A DNA stretch of 9,052 bases from Clostridia bacterium (lineage in GTDB: Bacteria > Bacillota > Clostridia > Christensenellales > CAG-1252), in NCBI GenBank assembly GCA_009928745.1, contig SACC01000041.1, positions 1-9,052 of the forward strand. The letters run 5' to 3'. The notes under the pieces were generated by a model. The model was not told where the DNA came from and searched no databases. It saw only the letters and a list, made by a program, of their open reading frames with translations. Made by a program: the position numbers and the translations under genes. Positions 7,051-9,052 of this stretch are shown here, piece after piece; positions within the stretch are counted from its first letter, which is position 1, and every line of letters begins with the position of its first letter.

Positions 7051-7679
7051 ACTTTAACAAAATTCGCAAGAATGTATTGCTGCAACTCCTTATTCCTGCA
7101 TTCTCCTTTTACGAGTTCTACAAATGGCTGATGCGTAAATATTCTTTCCACTAAAGCCTTTTCAATATTCGAAAGGATATTTTCCATACTTTGATGCGCT
7201 ATGCGTGATATGTTCTTAAGTCTTTCACGGCTTTCTGCCTGACTGACGCTGCGCTCAACGGGGAAACCTCTTCCGCTAACGTCCTTAAAAAGTTTCTCGA
7301 ATATATATTCAAGCGTAAGATTGCCTGCCCAGCCGTAACCCTTATTAAGGGCGAGCGAGATGCAATTACCTGCGTTAATCTGACTGAAAAGCCAAGCGTC
7401 AAGCGGTTCGCTAATCAATCCGCAGAATACGTTAGGATACTGCATTGAAGATATTAAAAATCCTTCTCCCGTGCCGCAGCCGCCAACTGTCATATCAACT
7501 GCTCCGAGATTAAGTAATATCGCCGCCATTAATCCGGTGTGGATATATGTCAGTTCAATTGCGTTCTCTCCCGAACACATTCCCGCGTTAACTGCCGTTA
7601 CTCCGGCTTTTTTCAACGCGTTCATAATATCGGGATTCTTTTCCTTTGCGGATATTTCATTTATTACTGCTACTTTCAT
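7047..7679 (-). CDS. RpiB/LacA/LacB-family aldose-ketose isomerase; candidate 4-deoxy-4-sulfoerythrose isomerase (SqwI-like)
   Basis: A 210-residue protein, longer than the roughly 150-residue RpiB core, with an extra C-terminal tail of about 60 residues after the S135-G-R-G motif. The family core is seen in V30-N-A-G, the active-site loop G66-G-C-G-T-G-E-G73, then I101-N-A-G-N105. Cys68 and Thr70 match the E. coli RpiB base loop, and Glu72 falls where the Mycobacterium-type enzymes have their catalytic Glu. The Asp-His near the N-terminus is absent (N7-E8), and the Arg and ring-opening His of RHNxAN are replaced by Ser99 and Ile101. That suits an open-chain substrate, such as a C4 aldose without a free 4-hydroxyl. 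The start has GAGAGGAA upstream and overlaps the transketolase stop by ATGA; the end overlaps iclR the same way. A C4 sugar-phosphate isomerase is the main alternative. Confidence 0.88.
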   Translation of the reverse strand: MKVAVINEISAKEKNPDIMNALKKAGVTAVNAGMCSGENAIELTYIHTGLMAAILLNLGAVDMTVGGCGTGEGFLISSMQYPNVFCGLISEPLDAWLFSQINAGNCISLALNKGYGWAGNLTLEYIFEKLFKDVSGRGFPVERSVSQAESRERLKNISRIAHQSMENILSNIEKALVERIFTHQPFVELVKGECRNKELQQYILANFVKV

Positions 7680-8635
7680 TTTTGCTTCCTCTCAATACAT
7701 CTTATTGCTTTCTCGACTATATTTTTTGCGGTTAAACCAAGTATTTCCATCAGATAATCCTGCGTACCCACTTCGCCGAAACGGTCATTAACGCCGACTC
7801 TTTCTAGCGGTACGGGATTCTTTGCGCATAATACTTCGGCGACTGCGCTGCCTAGTCCGTTGATAATATTGTGATTCGCCGCGGTAACTACTGCGCCGCA
7901 CTCAGCAGCCGATAATACCGCCGCTTCGTCAATAGGCTTAATCGTATGCATATCTATTACTTTTGCTGAGTACCCTTTTTGCGCTAGTATATCGGCGGCA
8001 AGCAGAGCCTGATGTACCATAATGCCTGACGCGATTATCGCAACGTCCTTGCCCTCTCTAAGAATATTCGCCTTTCCTACTACAAACTGTGTGTCGTCTT
8101 TATATATTTTGATCGTCTTGCGGCGGCATAAACGCATATAAAAGTTGCCGTATGTGTTCGCCATATAAGGTATCAGATACTTATACATTGTACTGTCCGC
8201 CGGCTCGATTATAGTCATATTGGGAACGTTGCGCATAATGCCGATATCCTCAAAAGGCATATGCGTTCCGCCGTTCGCGGTTGCTGTTACTCCTGCGTCC
8301 CCGCCGATTATTTTGATATTCAGATTCTGATAAGCCGCGGATAAAAACACTTGGTCATATACCCGTCTTGTTGCGAAGACTCCGAAAGTGTGGAAAAACG
8401 GGATAAGTCCTGTCGCAGACATCCCCGCGGATAATCCGACTCCGTGCGCTTCCATTATCCCACAGTTAATTGCCCTGTTAGGATAGCTTTTTGCGAAAGG
8501 CGCAGTACCCATAGAATACTGCACGTCTGCGTCCACAGCGACTATTTTATCGTTTTGCGCCGCTGCGTCAATTAGCGCGTCGCAATAACATTTACGCATT
8601 TCCACGCTGTCAAGCTCGTATTTTTCAATTAACAT
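7676..8635 (-). CDS. Transketolase, C-terminal subunit; candidate 6-deoxy-6-sulfofructose transketolase subunit (SqwH/SqwG-like)
   Basis: A 319-residue C-terminal half of a split transketolase, normal in length. It contains the pyrimidine-binding domain (about 10-175) with the catalytic Glu62 in N57-C-G-I-M-E, then PFFHTFGVF and the G122-G-T-H125-M-P-F-E-D loop, followed by the transketolase C-terminal domain (about 185-310). It pairs with the upstream subunit to form one thiamine-diphosphate enzyme that transfers a two-carbon ketol unit. The usual GIxEQN is GIMEAHG here, changing the two residues after the catalytic Glu. The ATG overlaps the end of the N-terminal subunit by 7 nt (8629-8635), with GGAGAAAG as binding site, so the two subunits are made together. 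Donor could be a ketose phosphate as in the pentose phosphate pathway, or sulfofructose as in SqwGH; the dedicated operon favours a catabolic rather than housekeeping enzyme. Confidence 0.93.
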   Translation of the reverse strand: MLIEKYELDSVEMRKCYCDALIDAAAQNDKIVAVDADVQYSMGTAPFAKSYPNRAINCGIMEAHGVGLSAGMSATGLIPFFHTFGVFATRRVYDQVFLSAAYQNLNIKIIGGDAGVTATANGGTHMPFEDIGIMRNVPNMTIIEPADSTMYKYLIPYMANTYGNFYMRLCRRKTIKIYKDDTQFVVGKANILREGKDVAIIASGIMVHQALLAADILAQKGYSAKVIDMHTIKPIDEAAVLSAAECGAVVTAANHNIINGLGSAVAEVLCAKNPVPLERVGVNDRFGEVGTQDYLMEILGLTAKNIVEKAIRCIERKQK

Positions 8636-9052
8636 AACGCTTTCTCCAGTCTATTGTCAATCTCAGCTACCGCTCCGTCTGCCATCTCGTGAGATATAAT
8701 CATATAATGATTGAAACCTTTGATTTCCGCAAAATTACAGCCGTGACCTTTTTCTGTATTAATAACGATTACCGTAGGACGCTTTGCCTCTTTGGCTTTT
8801 TGTATGCCGTTATATATCTCTTCTACCGAATGACCGTCAACAGCAAAAGACTCCACGCCGAACGCCTTGAATTTTGCCACAAGGTCAAATGAATTGCATA
8901 TTTCCTCAGTCATACCGTCCAACTGTCTTTTGTTTTTATCCACGAATATAATTACGTTATCAAGCTTATTATGAGCGAGGAACTGCACGCCCTCCCAGAC
9001 TTGACCTTCCTGAGTCTCCCCGTCGCCGATAATAATATACGTAGTGCTGGTA
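8629..9052 (-). CDS. Transketolase, N-terminal (TPP-binding) subunit, cut by the window edge
   Basis: The frame is open to the right edge; the GTG at 8988 lies inside the conserved motif region, so it is not the start. The 141 residues present are the C-terminal half of the thiamine-diphosphate-binding subunit (full length usually about 280). The diphosphate/Mg motif is visible as GDGETQEGQVWE (GDG codons 9027-9019) with the matching Asn in DKNKRQ (codon 8934-8932), giving GDG followed 28 residues later by N. Q-L-D-G comes next, as in split transketolases. The missing half would carry the N-terminal substrate and cofactor residues. It is the first visible gene of the minus-strand operon and its TAA overlaps the start of the C-terminal subunit. 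The operon promoter and any earlier genes lie outside the window. Confidence 0.92.
   Translation of the reverse strand, partial: TSTTYIIIGDGETQEGQVWEGVQFLAHNKLDNVIIFVDKNKRQLDGMTEEICNSFDLVAKFKAFGVESFAVDGHSVEEIYNGIQKAKEAKRPTVIVINTEKGHGCNFAEIKGFNHYMIISHEMADGAVAEIDNRLEKALC

Noticed and set aside
6584..7057. 157-codon open frame on the plus strand
   Set aside because: It lies entirely opposite the well-supported IclR gene, has no good ribosome binding site and shows no recognisable domain; it is an antisense shadow.

Overview
The window looks like low-to-mid GC Firmicutes-type DNA (roughly 40-45 % G+C by eye), possibly from an uncultured gut-associated clostridial or related lineage. The evidence is AT-rich intergenic DNA, strong GGAGG-type ribosome binding sites, tightly overlapping genes, TGA used as a normal stop, and clostridial-looking protein families. 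The exact taxon cannot be read from the sequence.

Layout. The left third (1-3042) is a plus-strand operon entering from outside the window. It holds a 5'-truncated extended SDR of the 3-beta-HSD/epimerase type, a CPBP-family membrane protein, a classical SDR oxidoreductase and a six-helix Pr6Pr-family membrane protein. It ends at a perfect 15-bp stem terminator (3057-3090). The remaining two thirds (3202-9052) is a minus-strand operon running the other way. In transcription order it holds the N-terminal transketolase subunit (cut by the window edge), the C-terminal transketolase subunit, an RpiB-like isomerase, an IclR-family regulator, a GPH-family sugar:cation symporter and a CoA-acylating methylmalonate-semialdehyde-type aldehyde dehydrogenase. 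The first four genes overlap by 4-7 nt, the fifth follows after 16 nt and the sixth after 89 nt. The two operons converge on the terminator region.

How the genes may work together. Split transketolase, RpiB-like isomerase, GPH transporter and CoA-acylating aldehyde dehydrogenase together match the sulfoglycolytic transketolase (sulfo-TK) pathway for sulfoquinovose. In that pathway SqwGH transketolase takes two C2 units from 6-deoxy-6-sulfofructose, with SqwI isomerising the C4 sulfo-sugar between the two steps. In one described variant SqwD oxidises the released sulfoacetaldehyde to sulfoacetyl-CoA. The GPH family also contains the YihO/YihP transporters of Escherichia coli sulfoglycolysis. 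The assignment is an inference: sulfoquinovosidase, sulfoquinovose isomerase and the sulfoacetate-CoA ligase are not in the window and would have to lie beyond 9052 or elsewhere. Other transketolase-based sugar routes (for example apulose-4-phosphate transketolase, or C4 sugar phosphates) remain possible.

The sequence also shows details that fit a non-standard substrate: an RpiB-like protein without the usual ring-opening His, and an aldehyde dehydrogenase with changed pocket residues. A perfect 15-bp tandem repeat lies in the gap ahead of the dehydrogenase gene. Two starts (dehydrogenase and symporter) are moved downstream to ATGs that follow clear ribosome binding sites.
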